Shown: positions 8,083 through 17,737 of the stretch, piece by piece
Numbering within the stretch: the stretch's first letter is position 1
How the letters are laid out: every line of letters begins with the position of its first letter
IMG/VR virus record: IMGVR_UViG_3300043469_003168
Span: 1 to 39,218 of that record
DNA length: 39,218 bases
Source: a virus
Direction: 5' to 3' (one strand)
Program-made: the position numbers and the translations under genes
Notes under the pieces: generated by a model
Told to the model about the DNA's origin: nothing
The model's input: the letters and a program-made list of their open reading frames with translations, nothing else
Databases searched by the model: none

Positions 8083-11000
8083 GCGCGCAGCGCTTTGAGC
8101 GCTGCCTCCTCGGCCTCAACCGATTTCAATACCTGGTCCACCGTTTCGTCGGCGCCGTCGCGCGCCGCAAAGGCAATGGACGAAATTCCACCCTGTTGTT
8201 GATTTGTTAGTAATTCATCCCTATATGCTGCACCGGAGGTATCCGAAATGAGATTATTTGATGTCGAAGATCGGCTGATAGCCGTAGACGGATCCACCGC
8301 CTCACTGCTCAAAGACGGTAATTGGGTTCCAGCATCGCCTGCATTGCGGGCTAAGGCGCTGGTTGACGGATCCGAAATGGATCCAGCAGCTGCTCTTGCA
8401 GCGTTCCCATCGATGCCGGCAAATTCTGTACCGGTCAGCAAGGCGGCATAACGCTCGCGCATTGTAGCAAGCGCCTGCTCGCGCACAGCGTCAGGCGTAG
8501 CAGCTTCGCGCGCGGTTTTGTAAAGCTCGCGCGCATCGCCAAACTTATAATCGGCAAGCGGGCCCGGTACGATCTGCACCTCGGCGACGCCGCCATTTTC
8601 AAACTGTAGGACAAGCTTGCGATCGACATAGCCGGCACCGGTCCGCTGCCAGCCCTTATCCTTAACGCCCAAACGCTCGCCAAAACCGGCGGCAATCGCA
8701 TCGGCCTGGGCGGGATTGTCGATAACGATCGAGATCCGCGCGAGATCCTTCAGCTCGCCAGGCTCGCCATAACCTTCATCGGCGACTTTCTGCAGGATCC
8801 GCTCGCGCGTCTTGGTACCGCCGTCAACGACACGGCCGCCTTGCGACACTTCGCCGGCAATGCGCAGCAATTCGACCTGGTTGACCGCGGCCATATCAAC
8901 CAGCTCGTCAACACTTTTGCCGAGCTGGCCCGCCATGATATCGGTTGCTGCAGCTGCAGGCGCCGGCGGCGCAGTTTCGGCGATCGCCGCTTTCAGATCA
9001 TGCCGCAAGCCATCGGCTTGCAGCTTCGGCCCTTCGCCGACAGGATCATCGAACAGGCCGAGGCCGGGTTCTTCATATTCCAGGGTAGCGCGTTCCTCGG
9101 GCGTAAGGCCGCCCGGGTCGCGGTTTACATCATCTGGCCCGAATGGATCGCCAAATGCCTGTTCATCTTGGCGGTCAAAGAGGCCGCCGCGTCCGCTTCC
9201 GAAAGCGCCATCGCCAGATCCGCCAGCTGCTCGATCCGAATTGATGATGTCGGAGAGCTCAAGCTTTCGGATTTCGGCGACAGTGTCGGCGATAACCCGG
9301 GCAGCTGGTTCGCCATCGGCAAGCCGCTGGGCGGCACGGTTGAAGATTTCCGAGACATCGCCGGTCACATACGCCAATTTTTCCACAATCGCAAGCGCAT
9401 CGGCATTGTCGGCCGCTTCGGCCGCACTTGCGACAGCATCGATCCGGTTGCCGGCACCTTCCAGCGTCTGCGCATTGCGCGCCGCGGTAGAAAACACGCC
9501 TTTCAATTTCCGCAATTCTGCCAAGGTACGCTCGACCGCGCGCGCCTTTTGGGCGAACAACGCGACCGAAAACTCGCGCGCGCCGAATAGCTCTTCCTGG
9601 GTTTCGCGGGAAAAACCTGCAGCAAGCGCCTGGCGCACGATGCCCTCGGCCTGCTTACGGTTAGGCGGGTTCAGCTTGGCCAGCAGCTCGATCATGGCCA
9701 TATGCGTATCGGGATCCGGTGCCAGCGAACCGATCACAGCGCCCCAGCTATCGGGAACAACCTCATTGACCACAGCGCCGAACGCTTCATCGGACAGGCT
9801 GGCCAGCGACTTGCCATCACGGACCAGGACAGAACGCGGCGGCAAACGCTTGGCCAAGGCCTCGGCCGCCATATCGCCGCCCTCACGAAACACCTTGGCC
9901 GCATCGGTCAGCGTCCCGGATCCTTCGCCGATATTCTTCAGCGCCGTAATGATACGGGCATCGCGTGCCGTAATGCCATCGGCTTCGCGCAGCACAAACG
10001 CATTGAGCGAGATATCGGCATCGGGATTGTCGGCCAGCATGCGCTTGGCAAGGCCAAGGCGCTGATGTCCGTCAGCGATCAGCCGGCGGCCGTCAACGCT
10101 TTCCCAAACCGTCACAGCGCCGGCAGAGATCGGGTCCCATTGCTGCACGCCGCGCAAGCGCTCGGTAACGCCCTGCGCATCACCGCCCGACTTGAACTGC
10201 ATGAGATTGGCATCGACCTCAATATCGGCAGGCTTGAACGCCTGCAGCGCAACCGGCTTTCCCTCGGCCGTCACAACAGGCCGCACAGCATCGAGCGCAG
10301 CTGGACGGACAAAAGGTATTTCTTCGCCGTCAGGAAGCCCGGAAAGGGCCCCTCCAGTTGAAATCTCGGCTTCCCCGCCACCTACCCTGCTGCGAATAAT
10401 CGATAGCGCTTGGCCGACCGTTTTACCGCCGCCAAAATATGTGGGGTTTTGGCGCACAATCGCACCGCCCAAACGGGGATTATTGGCGCGCAGCACGGCC
10501 GCAACATCCGCATTGGGATCCGCACGCAATAAAGCAGGACCATCGCCACTGCCCAAAACGTGCATGACATAAAGATTGCCATCGGTGACAGGCACGCCCT
10601 GGCGCTGCAGGATCGCGCTATTATCGGCGAGCAGGCGGTCCATCAGCTTTTCCTGGACGCCGACATCGAAACGCCGCTTGCTGTTCCAGGCTTGATCGCC
10701 GCCGGCGCCAAAGACCCGGTTGTATAAATTCTTGAATGTTTCTTCGACAAACTGATAGCGGCCGCTCGCCGAGGATCCGAGCGCATTGGTAGCAAGATCA
10801 TTGCCGCCGCTTTCGGGCCCGCGAATTGCGGCCTTGATGCGTGAAAAACCACTGAAGGAAACATTGACCGATGGCGCCGCCGGGGCACGGCCTTGCACAA
10901 TGCCGGTCGATACGCGCGCGAGCGCTGCATCGGCGCGCTGCAAATGGGCATCGATATCGGCATAGGTATCCCGATAGGGATTGACGGCCTGCAGCTGGCC

Positions 11001-11948
11001 TTGCCGCTCCAATACGGTCAGCGCATCGGCCTGCGCGGGCGTGCGATATTCTGCCGGCACAACCTGCGCGAAGATCTCGGCGATATCGCGATCGCTTACC
11101 TGGTCGATATTGGCTTTGCCGAGCGCCTTGGCGATCCGCTTGTCCATCGGCACAAGATTGCCGGCGGCATCCACGATCTTGCCGCCAACGATCTTTGCAC
11201 CTTTCAGGCCGAGATCGATGCTTTTGCCGCCAACCTTGATCGCCACCGGGAAAGCAACGCCCAGGGCGCCTGCCAATACGACATTCGCGGCCTGCTGGCT
11301 TGCGGTTTCGCTATCGCCCAACAGGGCGAGCTCTTGATTGGCAAGCGGGATTGTTGCCAATTCGGTGCCGGCATTGATGAAAAAGCCGGAGATCAGCGCC
11401 TTGGCGCCCAAACCTGCAGGCCCGCTAATGGCAAGGCTTCCGGCATTGACAGGATCCGACAATGCGCCGGCCATGCCGCCTACAACGCCGGCGGTCCAGC
11501 CATCCTCGCGCGCGGCCACATCCTTGTTGCGCGCGCGGTTCTGTTTCAGCCCGGTAAAGATCGCGCCGTCATATTCTTCCTTGCTCGCAGCAATGCCGGC
11601 AAAGGATTTACCATCGCGCCGCGCACGCTCGACTTCGGCCCATACCAGACGCTGCCGCTCTTCGGGCGTCTTAGGCCGGGTTAGACCGGTTTTGGGATCG
11701 CGGATCCCGTAGCGGGACCACTCGGCATTGATGCGCTTGCGCGCCTCTTCATCGAGCGCATTTTCCAGATTGTTGTACGCATCGCTAAAGGCAATCGCGC
11801 GGTTGTATCCGCTGCGATCCTGGCCGAGCTCCAGATTGGCGTCGGCCGCCTGCAGCCATGTTGGCGCATTTCGACCATCTGCCTGCGGTCGGTTTGCCGC
11901 CTGCGCTTCCAATTCCGGCGGCACATAAAGGCTATCAAGGCCGCTCAT
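8073..11948 (-). CDS. Giant ejection protein: transglycosylase, ParB-like and RelA/SpoT-like regions
   Basis: A 1291-residue multidomain protein in the T7 gp16 position. Residues 150-240 contain Gly/Ala-rich hydrophobic stretches, possibly membrane-active. Residues 370-470 resemble a lytic transglycosylase: RGPESGGN holds the likely catalytic Glu379, followed by SSASGRYQF. Residues 570-680 resemble a ParB/Srx-type domain, with RRLIADGHQRLGLAKR around 621-636. Residues 1040-1150 resemble the RelA/SpoT nucleotidyltransferase: a Lys/Arg-rich helix with ILQK, then KDLARISIVID (Asp1068), GYVDRK (Tyr1107) and AEVQIV (Glu1123). The transglycosylase would open peptidoglycan during DNA entry. The other regions recall the polyvalent proteins that phages inject. 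The ParB and RelA/SpoT calls are made by eye from motif order. Coupled by ATGA to the 658-residue gene upstream. Confidence 0.75.
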   Translation of the reverse strand: MSGLDSLYVPPELEAQAANRPQADGRNAPTWLQAADANLELGQDRSGYNRAIAFSDAYNNLENALDEEARKRINAEWSRYGIRDPKTGLTRPKTPEERQRLVWAEVERARRDGKSFAGIAASKEEYDGAIFTGLKQNRARNKDVAAREDGWTAGVVGGMAGALSDPVNAGSLAISGPAGLGAKALISGFFINAGTELATIPLANQELALLGDSETASQQAANVVLAGALGVAFPVAIKVGGKSIDLGLKGAKIVGGKIVDAAGNLVPMDKRIAKALGKANIDQVSDRDIAEIFAQVVPAEYRTPAQADALTVLERQGQLQAVNPYRDTYADIDAHLQRADAALARVSTGIVQGRAPAAPSVNVSFSGFSRIKAAIRGPESGGNDLATNALGSSASGRYQFVEETFKNLYNRVFGAGGDQAWNSKRRFDVGVQEKLMDRLLADNSAILQRQGVPVTDGNLYVMHVLGSGDGPALLRADPNADVAAVLRANNPRLGGAIVRQNPTYFGGGKTVGQALSIIRSRVGGGEAEISTGGALSGLPDGEEIPFVRPAALDAVRPVVTAEGKPVALQAFKPADIEVDANLMQFKSGGDAQGVTERLRGVQQWDPISAGAVTVWESVDGRRLIADGHQRLGLAKRMLADNPDADISLNAFVLREADGITARDARIITALKNIGEGSGTLTDAAKVFREGGDMAAEALAKRLPPRSVLVRDGKSLASLSDEAFGAVVNEVVPDSWGAVIGSLAPDPDTHMAMIELLAKLNPPNRKQAEGIVRQALAAGFSRETQEELFGAREFSVALFAQKARAVERTLAELRKLKGVFSTAARNAQTLEGAGNRIDAVASAAEAADNADALAIVEKLAYVTGDVSEIFNRAAQRLADGEPAARVIADTVAEIRKLELSDIINSDRAAGGSGDGAFGSGRGGLFDRQDEQAFGDPFGPDDVNRDPGGLTPEERATLEYEEPGLGLFDDPVGEGPKLQADGLRHDLKAAIAETAPPAPAAAATDIMAGQLGKSVDELVDMAAVNQVELLRIAGEVSQGGRVVDGGTKTRERILQKVADEGYGEPGELKDLARISIVIDNPAQADAIAAGFGERLGVKDKGWQRTGAGYVDRKLVLQFENGGVAEVQIVPGPLADYKFGDARELYKTAREAATPDAVREQALATMRERYAALLTGTEFAGIDGNAARAAAGSISDPSTSALARNAGDAGTQLPSLSSEAVDPSTAISRSSTSNNLISDTSGAAYRDELLTNQQQGGISSIAFAARDGADETVDQVLKSVEAEEAALKALRACL

Positions 11949-13921
11949 TTACCGGCTACCACTTGACTGACATACGGCCGTCCATCCTTGGCGCGAACGA
12001 TTGCACCGCCTCTTTCCCACTGATAGCGGCCGTTGCCCACAAATACGGGCGTTGCTTTCTTCAGGTCGAAGATGGACCCGTCAGGATTGACCGGCGGATT
12101 TTTAGCATTGGCGCGGGCATCACGCATGACCGCGGCTTCAAAACCAGCTGGCGTGAAGCCCGTAGCGATGTAATAGGGTTGGCCGTTCCATTCTCCGAGA
12201 CCGCCGGTGCCATTTTTCCAACCCAATGCCTTGTTGACTGCACTGCGGTAGGTAGCTTCGTTTAGCCTATCGCCGTCCCATCCCTGACTAGCCAATCCAC
12301 CGGCGGCAATGCGCGTCGCAACATTTTGTCGCGCGGCAGCTTCTCCGGGAAAACGTCGTAGCGCAAAGGCGAGACGTTTGTTGAAACCCTCGTACATATC
12401 ATTGATTTCGTCTTTTTGCGGATTATCCTTTGAAGGTGCAAACCACTTTGAGCCCTTTTCTTTGAGCACTTTGTAACCTTCGCTTGCGATCCGGCGATAA
12501 CCCGGTTCGAGATCTGCAAGTACGTGAAATTCGCGATCATCCGGTGCGATCTCGCGCGCGACCGCGGCACGAATTCCGCCCGTAGCTGGCACCATATCAA
12601 GCTGCGCATAAACCTGCGCCTTGCCGGCATCGCTGCCCTGATACTGCTCTTGCATCGTGGAAAGCTCGGCCTTGGACAGCAGCGGGATCTGCCGCCCTGT
12701 TGCAGCGCTGGCCGTGCGTTGCCAGGCAATACGTGCGCGAACCGATGCCGGATCCGCAAGATCCAGCGGCGGGGCAACGGTACCTGTTGAAACCTGCGCG
12801 GATCCAAAAGGGTCATTCTGGAATTTGGCGGTCAGAGATCCGCCCTTTTCCTCCAGCCAGGCGAGCTCGCGCTGCTCGGCAATGGTTGGCTTTTCCTTGG
12901 CCTGCAAAGCAGCGCGGCGCTGCTCGATCTGCAGCGGGGTCGATTTCTCATATACGCGTGCAAAGGCATTGTTGGACCGGATGCCCTGCAGCTGCACAAC
13001 GGTAGATTGATCGCCAGTCAGCGCGGCCGCGGCCTCCAATTCGGTCAGAACTTCATCAGGCACCTCGATGCCCTGTGCATCCATTGCCTTTGCCGTAGCG
13101 ATCCGCTCATTTAATGCCGCCTTGGCTGCGGCTGCTTCGCGTTCTGCAGCTGCCTCAACGCGCCGGATCTCGACATCGGCGCCATTCATCAGCGCATCGA
13201 GCTGCTCGCCTGAAAAAATATCGTTATACTCGCCGCGCAAAATGGCTTCTTTGGCCTCTTGCGGGCGCTCGTCCATCATGCCCTGCAAATATCCGATCGA
13301 TATCTTTTGCTCTGCTTCGCGCGATAGTGCCGCTTTGATATCCTCGGATGTACCCGGCATCGCCTCGATCGCCGCGCGCACAAGGGTCAGCTCTTCCTCA
13401 TAGACCGCGCGATCGCCTTTGGCGGTCCGGTTGCGGTTGCGCGCGAGATCCGTTGCCAGGCCGATATCGGTCACCAGCTTGTCAACGCGTCGGCCCTCTT
13501 CAAAATCGCCCTCGGCTTTCGCCAACTGGCCGGCATAGCTATCGAGCTGCGCCGTTGCTGATCGGCGCACGCTGTCCTCGGTAATGCCGGTCAGCAGCGC
13601 GTCGCGCTGTTCCTGCAATCTTTTCGTGATCGCAGCCGCATGCCCTTTACCGCCGGCGGCCGCATTGGCGCGCGCCTCGCGCGTGGCCTGGTCCATATCG
13701 GCGCGCGCCTGCGCAAATTTTGCCGCAAAATCGGCGGCCTCGCTGTCGGCCTGCTCTTGTCGATCGAGCCGATATGAGCGCAGCTGGACCTGCTGCAGGG
13801 TTTCGCCTGCATCGGCAATCTGCGCGCCGAGCCCAGCGCCAAAGCTCGCAGGGCTGCGCATGACAGCAGGCGCCGGCCCGCCGGGCGCCACACGGCTTTG
13901 ATATCCCCGCTCTTCAACCAT
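11945..13921 (-). CDS. Coiled-coil ejection protein (T7 gp15-like position)
   Basis: A 658-residue protein, very rich in Ala, Glu, Arg and Gln in its first 330 residues, with long heptad-like helices (for example DADSEAADFAAKFAQARADM-like composition around 58-80 and AAAEREAAAAKAALNERIATA around 255-275). The C-terminal third is more globular (WFAPSKDNPQKDEINDMYEG, then YYIATGFTPAGFEAAVMRDA). Size, order and composition place it with internal core or ejection proteins such as T7 gp15, between the gp14-like and gp16-like proteins. It begins one base inside the stop of the gp14-like gene and overlaps the next gene by ATGA. No catalytic motif seen. Confidence 0.65.
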   Translation of the reverse strand: MVEERGYQSRVAPGGPAPAVMRSPASFGAGLGAQIADAGETLQQVQLRSYRLDRQEQADSEAADFAAKFAQARADMDQATREARANAAAGGKGHAAAITKRLQEQRDALLTGITEDSVRRSATAQLDSYAGQLAKAEGDFEEGRRVDKLVTDIGLATDLARNRNRTAKGDRAVYEEELTLVRAAIEAMPGTSEDIKAALSREAEQKISIGYLQGMMDERPQEAKEAILRGEYNDIFSGEQLDALMNGADVEIRRVEAAAEREAAAAKAALNERIATAKAMDAQGIEVPDEVLTELEAAAALTGDQSTVVQLQGIRSNNAFARVYEKSTPLQIEQRRAALQAKEKPTIAEQRELAWLEEKGGSLTAKFQNDPFGSAQVSTGTVAPPLDLADPASVRARIAWQRTASAATGRQIPLLSKAELSTMQEQYQGSDAGKAQVYAQLDMVPATGGIRAAVAREIAPDDREFHVLADLEPGYRRIASEGYKVLKEKGSKWFAPSKDNPQKDEINDMYEGFNKRLAFALRRFPGEAAARQNVATRIAAGGLASQGWDGDRLNEATYRSAVNKALGWKNGTGGLGEWNGQPYYIATGFTPAGFEAAVMRDARANAKNPPVNPDGSIFDLKKATPVFVGNGRYQWERGGAIVRAKDGRPYVSQVVAGK

Positions 13922-14367
13922 CAGCCACCGCCTGACTGACCGCGGCGGGCGTCAGCCCAATCGGCCTTGCCCTTGGCAACAGACGTTCCGGCGCCAAGTA
14001 TCCCCGACAATAAAGAAAGCTTGCCCTGCAGTTTTTGTTGCTTGGCCTCGGCGCGCAGCGCGGCCGCCTTGCCCATAGCCTGGCGGCGGATTTCCAGCGC
14101 GTCCAGCGTCGCATTGATCTTGCTTTCGCGTAAAGCATCGAGCGCGCTGCCGGTACCGCCCTGGAAACCGTTGGAAAATTGCGCCGCGATCTGATCGCCC
14201 ATGGTCGCGCGCGCCGCCTCGCGGATCCGCGTTTCTTCAGCCGAGCCTTGCTGCAGCGTTTCGCGCGCCTGCTTTTTCAGCGCCTTGCTGTTGGCATTGC
14301 CAGCCAAAAGGCCGCCGACGCCCTGCACGATATTGCCCAACGATTGCGCCGCCGCTGCCGCCTGCAT
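13921..14367 (-). CDS. Small Ala-rich internal virion protein (T7 gp14-like position)
   Basis: A 148-residue protein starting MQAAAAAQSLGNIVQGVGGLLAGNANSKA. A longer reading back to 14550 is open, but the ATG at 14367 overlaps the TGA of the gp13-like gene by one base (TGATG), and the extra N-terminus would lie inside that gene, so 14367 is preferred. Features: an N-terminal Gly/Ala hydrophobic stretch (about 9-24), a Gln/Arg/Glu-rich helix (29-60), a second helical stretch, and a hydrophobic patch near 118-130 (LSLLSGILGAGTSVA). This matches the size and amphipathic character of gp14-type proteins that are ejected into the outer membrane; homology is inferred from order. Confidence 0.6.
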   Translation of the reverse strand: MQAAAAAQSLGNIVQGVGGLLAGNANSKALKKQARETLQQGSAEETRIREAARATMGDQIAAQFSNGFQGGTGSALDALRESKINATLDALEIRRQAMGKAAALRAEAKQQKLQGKLSLLSGILGAGTSVAKGKADWADARRGQSGGG

Positions 14368-14879
14368 CAGCTGATCCTCTCGAATAAAATATGCGTTTCG
14401 GACAGGCCGCCAAATTTGCGCAGCACATGCGCAGGCTTCAGGCCGACAAGCCGGGCCCAGACGCACTCGGGCGTCGCCATGGTCAGCACCGCCTCCAGCA
14501 GCTGCTGCGCATCCAACCCGGGAAATTGATCGAGCACGCTTTCCGCGCATGGCCCGCGGACGATTGCCTCCACACGCTTCAGGCCGCTGCGCACAATGCG
14601 ATCGCGGGCAAATCGCGTCATGGCCAGATGCGCGCGGCCGATGCCAGGCGCCAATGTGGCCCAGGCAACGCCCTGCACATCGGGGAAAGTTTCACGGATC
14701 CCGATGCACGCGATCAGGCGGCCCTCGGAACGCACTGCCCAGGCTTCATCCTGATCGGCCAAGGCCTCGGCTTCCTCGCGCGTGCAGCTGCGCGTATCGA
14801 TGCCAACCGTCATACGCTGCGAAGATTGAACTTCGATCGACAACAGATCATCAGCTTGAAGGCGGGAAATGCTAACCAT
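14367..14879 (-). CDS. GNAT-fold protein, T7 gp13 / DUF2833-like
   Basis: A 170-residue protein whose layout fits a GNAT acyltransferase fold. A strand pair runs around 47-64 (EAWAVRSEGRLIACIGIRE), a central segment around 72-95 (WATLAPGIGRAHLAMTRFAR) occupies the acetyl-CoA-binding position, and a late strand and helix run around 140-168 (ECVWARLVGLKPAHVLRKFGG). Phage proteins of this family (T7 gp13 and relatives) sit between the tail nozzle and the internal core genes and assist virion morphogenesis; enzymatic activity is not established for them. It overlaps the nozzle gene by eight bases and the gp14-like gene by one. The canonical QxxGxG/A loop is not clearly present, so a catalytically degenerate member is possible. 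Confidence 0.65.
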   Translation of the reverse strand: MVSISRLQADDLLSIEVQSSQRMTVGIDTRSCTREEAEALADQDEAWAVRSEGRLIACIGIRETFPDVQGVAWATLAPGIGRAHLAMTRFARDRIVRSGLKRVEAIVRGPCAESVLDQFPGLDAQQLLEAVLTMATPECVWARLVGLKPAHVLRKFGGLSETHILFERIS

Positions 14880-17124
14880 TGCTTTGGTCGACCTCCAGCA
14901 CCATCATGGCCGCGCTTACAACGCACGGCAGCGGATCCGATGAAATCCATTGCGCCTGGCCGCGGCGATCGAACTGGCCATCGATATCGCCGGCGGTATC
15001 GCCGCTAAACAAGGGGATGCCCTCGTCCATATTGCCGTCGCCGGCGCGATCGATGATTTCTTCGACCGGCCCGTCGCGATCGCCAACTTGGATCCCGATC
15101 GTATCGAGCACGCGCAAAACAAGTTTTTTCAGCTGCTGCCGTACGCCCTGGACTGTTTCGCCACGTTGCCGCACTTCAGGCCGCAAGGTTATGGCCTGCG
15201 CAGTATAGGGCAGGCCGACAATCAGGGTATAGGGGCTATCGGGCACCGATGTTGCCGGCAAGGTCAACTCACCGTCAGCATCGACAGTCAGCCCGGGGAC
15301 AACGCCGCCATTGGCAAGCACCGCAACCGCCTGCCCTGCAAGATGCGTCAGACCCGTAAAAACCGTTTGGCCCGCGGTCGCTTCAGCGCGCACACCGCCA
15401 TCAACGAAAAACACTTCCTCGCGCGGATCGCCGAGCTCGTGCCAATTGGCCTGTTTCCAGATCTCGCGCTTGACGCCATCGGCGCGCGTGCGCTCGACAA
15501 GGCACCAAAGCTCGTCGGTTTTGCCATCGGCGCCGACGATCGAAACGGCCGAAAGCACTTTTGCGCCGCCGCCTAGGATCATGCGCGAGAACCCTTTGAT
15601 TTCCAGCTTGGTGTTGCAATGGGCAATCAGCTGGCCATCTTCGCGTACGCCGTACAGCAAGGGCCAGGGCACCCGAGAATAGGCCATTTGGATAACGCCC
15701 GACTTGGTAATGTGCCGGGCCGCGGCCGTCATGTCGATCGCCGCATAGCGATCGCGGCCAAAATCATAATCGGAGGCGCGCAGCCGGCGGCCGCCACGCT
15801 CGACAAAAACCGCCTCGGTACCGATCAGAACAGGAAAAACCCGCTCGCTACCGTAGAAGCTTTGTGGATCTGCTGAGATATTATCGCCCGAAACGGCCAG
15901 CGCGCTGTTGATTGCGCCGATCGCAAGCTCTTTGGACGCGGTTCCGACAACCATCTTGCGGCTCGATAGCGTCGCCCAGAGCGGCGGATCCTCGGTTGCG
16001 ATGGTACGGCGGAACGCCATATCGGGCGCGAGCAGGCCTGCATCGGTAAAGCGGGCGAAATTGACGCGACCGCCGCCATAATCGCCCACGACGCTGCCGT
16101 GAATATCAAAATCCTTAAAATGGATCTGGCGGCCAAAACCCGTCAGGACCAAAGACGGCCACCCCTTGGAATTGCTGAAAGCGCCATGCGCCCAGCGAAA
16201 TGTGGGCACGCTCGTAACGCTTTCGGGCAGATGCTGCAGAACGGTACCGGTGACTTCGGTCGGATCTGTGAAACCGGTAATTTTTACAATGCCGCGGCGG
16301 CCGTGGACATATTTCCATTTAATGCCGTAAGGGCCCTTTGAATTGATTTCGTCCAGTTTTGCCTGACCGTCCCATTCGCTGCCATCTGTGTGGATAGGCT
16401 GGATCGATCCGGTAACGCCTGCACTTTCGGCTATATAGGCTTTGCCATCGCTGCGCACTTTGCCGCCAATGACAACGGCTTTCATGCCTGGTTCCCAGGC
16501 TTTCAGATCCGAGAAATCCTTTGCCTCGATCTCGAAAAGGCCGCCCACCATGTCAGCATCGAAAATCGCGGCCGATGAAAATATCGTTGTGGCGCCAGGA
16601 ACGACATTGCTAACCGTAACTTCGATTGTCTGATCGGTATTCTGGTCCAAAAACGGTCCGTTGACCAAATCGGTATTGGCATGGGAAAATGTGATGGCGG
16701 TCAAACGGCTCAAAGCTGCAGGCGGATAATCAGCATGATCGATGTAGAGACGGTCAAAACTTTGCGCGGTCGACAGGTACCGGCAATCTGCGGCCAGATA
16801 GGGCGTTGTTATTTCATAGGCGATATTTGGCGCGGTTTCGATGCGCGCGCCATTGGTGAAAAACCGAGCCTTTGTGTTGCTCCACTCAATCACATATTCT
16901 TGTGTTACGGAATATCGGAAAGCACCCAACCAGGCAGCGGTCGCAGCTGCATCGCGGATCTTGTAAAAACCCGGGCGCTTGACCAGCGGACCTTCATTGA
17001 TCGCGATGAAATTCTCGCACAGCTCCAGCCCGTAAGTATATTGATCGCTATCAACGCGGCCGTGCATATGCGGGTCGATTTCCCCGCCCACAAAAGCTGC
17101 CAACATATGGCGGAATTGCACCAT
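14872..17124 (-). CDS. Tail nozzle protein, T7 gp12 (tail tubular protein B)-like
   Basis: A 750-residue protein with the signature N-terminus of podovirus nozzle proteins: AFVGGEIDPHMHGRVDSDQYTYGLELCENFIAINEG (about residues 11-46), then LVKRPGFYKIRDA. The rest is Gly- and beta-rich, with paired aromatic strands (for example VIEWSNTKARFFTNG and YDFGRDRYAAIDMTAAARH). Nozzle proteins form the hexameric tip of the short tail beneath the adaptor and bind the fibres. The gene starts four bases after the gp11-like gene ends, the same pairing as in T7 and many temperate podoviruses. Confidence is high from length, motif and partner. Confidence 0.85.
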   Translation of the reverse strand: MVQFRHMLAAFVGGEIDPHMHGRVDSDQYTYGLELCENFIAINEGPLVKRPGFYKIRDAAATAAWLGAFRYSVTQEYVIEWSNTKARFFTNGARIETAPNIAYEITTPYLAADCRYLSTAQSFDRLYIDHADYPPAALSRLTAITFSHANTDLVNGPFLDQNTDQTIEVTVSNVVPGATTIFSSAAIFDADMVGGLFEIEAKDFSDLKAWEPGMKAVVIGGKVRSDGKAYIAESAGVTGSIQPIHTDGSEWDGQAKLDEINSKGPYGIKWKYVHGRRGIVKITGFTDPTEVTGTVLQHLPESVTSVPTFRWAHGAFSNSKGWPSLVLTGFGRQIHFKDFDIHGSVVGDYGGGRVNFARFTDAGLLAPDMAFRRTIATEDPPLWATLSSRKMVVGTASKELAIGAINSALAVSGDNISADPQSFYGSERVFPVLIGTEAVFVERGGRRLRASDYDFGRDRYAAIDMTAAARHITKSGVIQMAYSRVPWPLLYGVREDGQLIAHCNTKLEIKGFSRMILGGGAKVLSAVSIVGADGKTDELWCLVERTRADGVKREIWKQANWHELGDPREEVFFVDGGVRAEATAGQTVFTGLTHLAGQAVAVLANGGVVPGLTVDADGELTLPATSVPDSPYTLIVGLPYTAQAITLRPEVRQRGETVQGVRQQLKKLVLRVLDTIGIQVGDRDGPVEEIIDRAGDGNMDEGIPLFSGDTAGDIDGQFDRRGQAQWISSDPLPCVVSAAMMVLEVDQSNG

Positions 17125-17127
17125 GTC

Positions 17128-17724
17128 TTACCGCCATCCCGTAGAGACATGGGGGATATAGCGCGACTGCACCCAGCTGCTTTCTTCCTGGTCGATCGGT
17201 GGATTTTCTCGGGCGTCCACCCGCTTGGCGGCCTTCAGGCTGTCCTTATACTCAATGCCGCATTGATCCTGGTCAAATGCGGATCCGGCAATCCGGCGGC
17301 CGCAACGCCAGGCCAGGCGAAGCGCGAAACTTTCGGCAAAGCCGGCATCCCATAAGGCAGGCTCGGGAACATCAACTAAATATCGGATATAAAGCGGTCC
17401 AAGCGTATTGGCCAAAATGACCTTGCCTTCCAGCTGATAATCATCGCGCGAAGTATCAAGCACTTCGATCAGGCGCAGACATCCTTCAGGAAGGGGGAAA
17501 GCATATTCCCATGGATAAATAGTTTCACCATCAGCCTCGGCCGCGAGATCTTTCCGGCGCGTTGCAAAATTCCAGGCACCATCGCGGATTGCGGCCTGCC
17601 GCTGGATATCCCAGGCGGCCTTTATGGTCCGCGCAACAAAACGGTTATCATCGGGACTGGAAATCCGCGTTTCCGTCCCGATCCGCCCTGCAGCCAGATT
17701 GGCAATGGTGACATAATCCGACAT
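17128..17724 (-). CDS. Head-tail adaptor, T7 gp11 (tail tubular protein A)-like
   Basis: A 198-residue protein with features of gp11-type adaptors: IANLAAGRIGTETRISSPDDNRFVARTI at the N-terminus, WDIQRQAAIRDGAWNFATRR (about 38-57), a strand region with YPWEYAFPLPEGCLRLIEV (about 70-88), and a C-terminal LAWRCGRRIAGSAFDQDQ helix. These proteins form the dodecameric ring between portal and nozzle. The following gene is the nozzle protein, separated by four bases. The ATG at 17724 fits the family N-terminus. Confidence 0.85.
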   Translation of the reverse strand: MSDYVTIANLAAGRIGTETRISSPDDNRFVARTIKAAWDIQRQAAIRDGAWNFATRRKDLAAEADGETIYPWEYAFPLPEGCLRLIEVLDTSRDDYQLEGKVILANTLGPLYIRYLVDVPEPALWDAGFAESFALRLAWRCGRRIAGSAFDQDQCGIEYKDSLKAAKRVDARENPPIDQEESSWVQSRYIPHVSTGWR

Positions 17725-17737
17725 CCAGGCGTCAGCC

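Noticed and set aside
8812-10065. 417-codon plus-strand frame
   Set aside because: Antisense shadow of the 1291-residue gene; Ser/Arg/Pro-rich reading typical of a shadow frame.
10893-11684. 263-codon plus-strand frame
   Set aside because: Antisense shadow of the same gene with no start signal.
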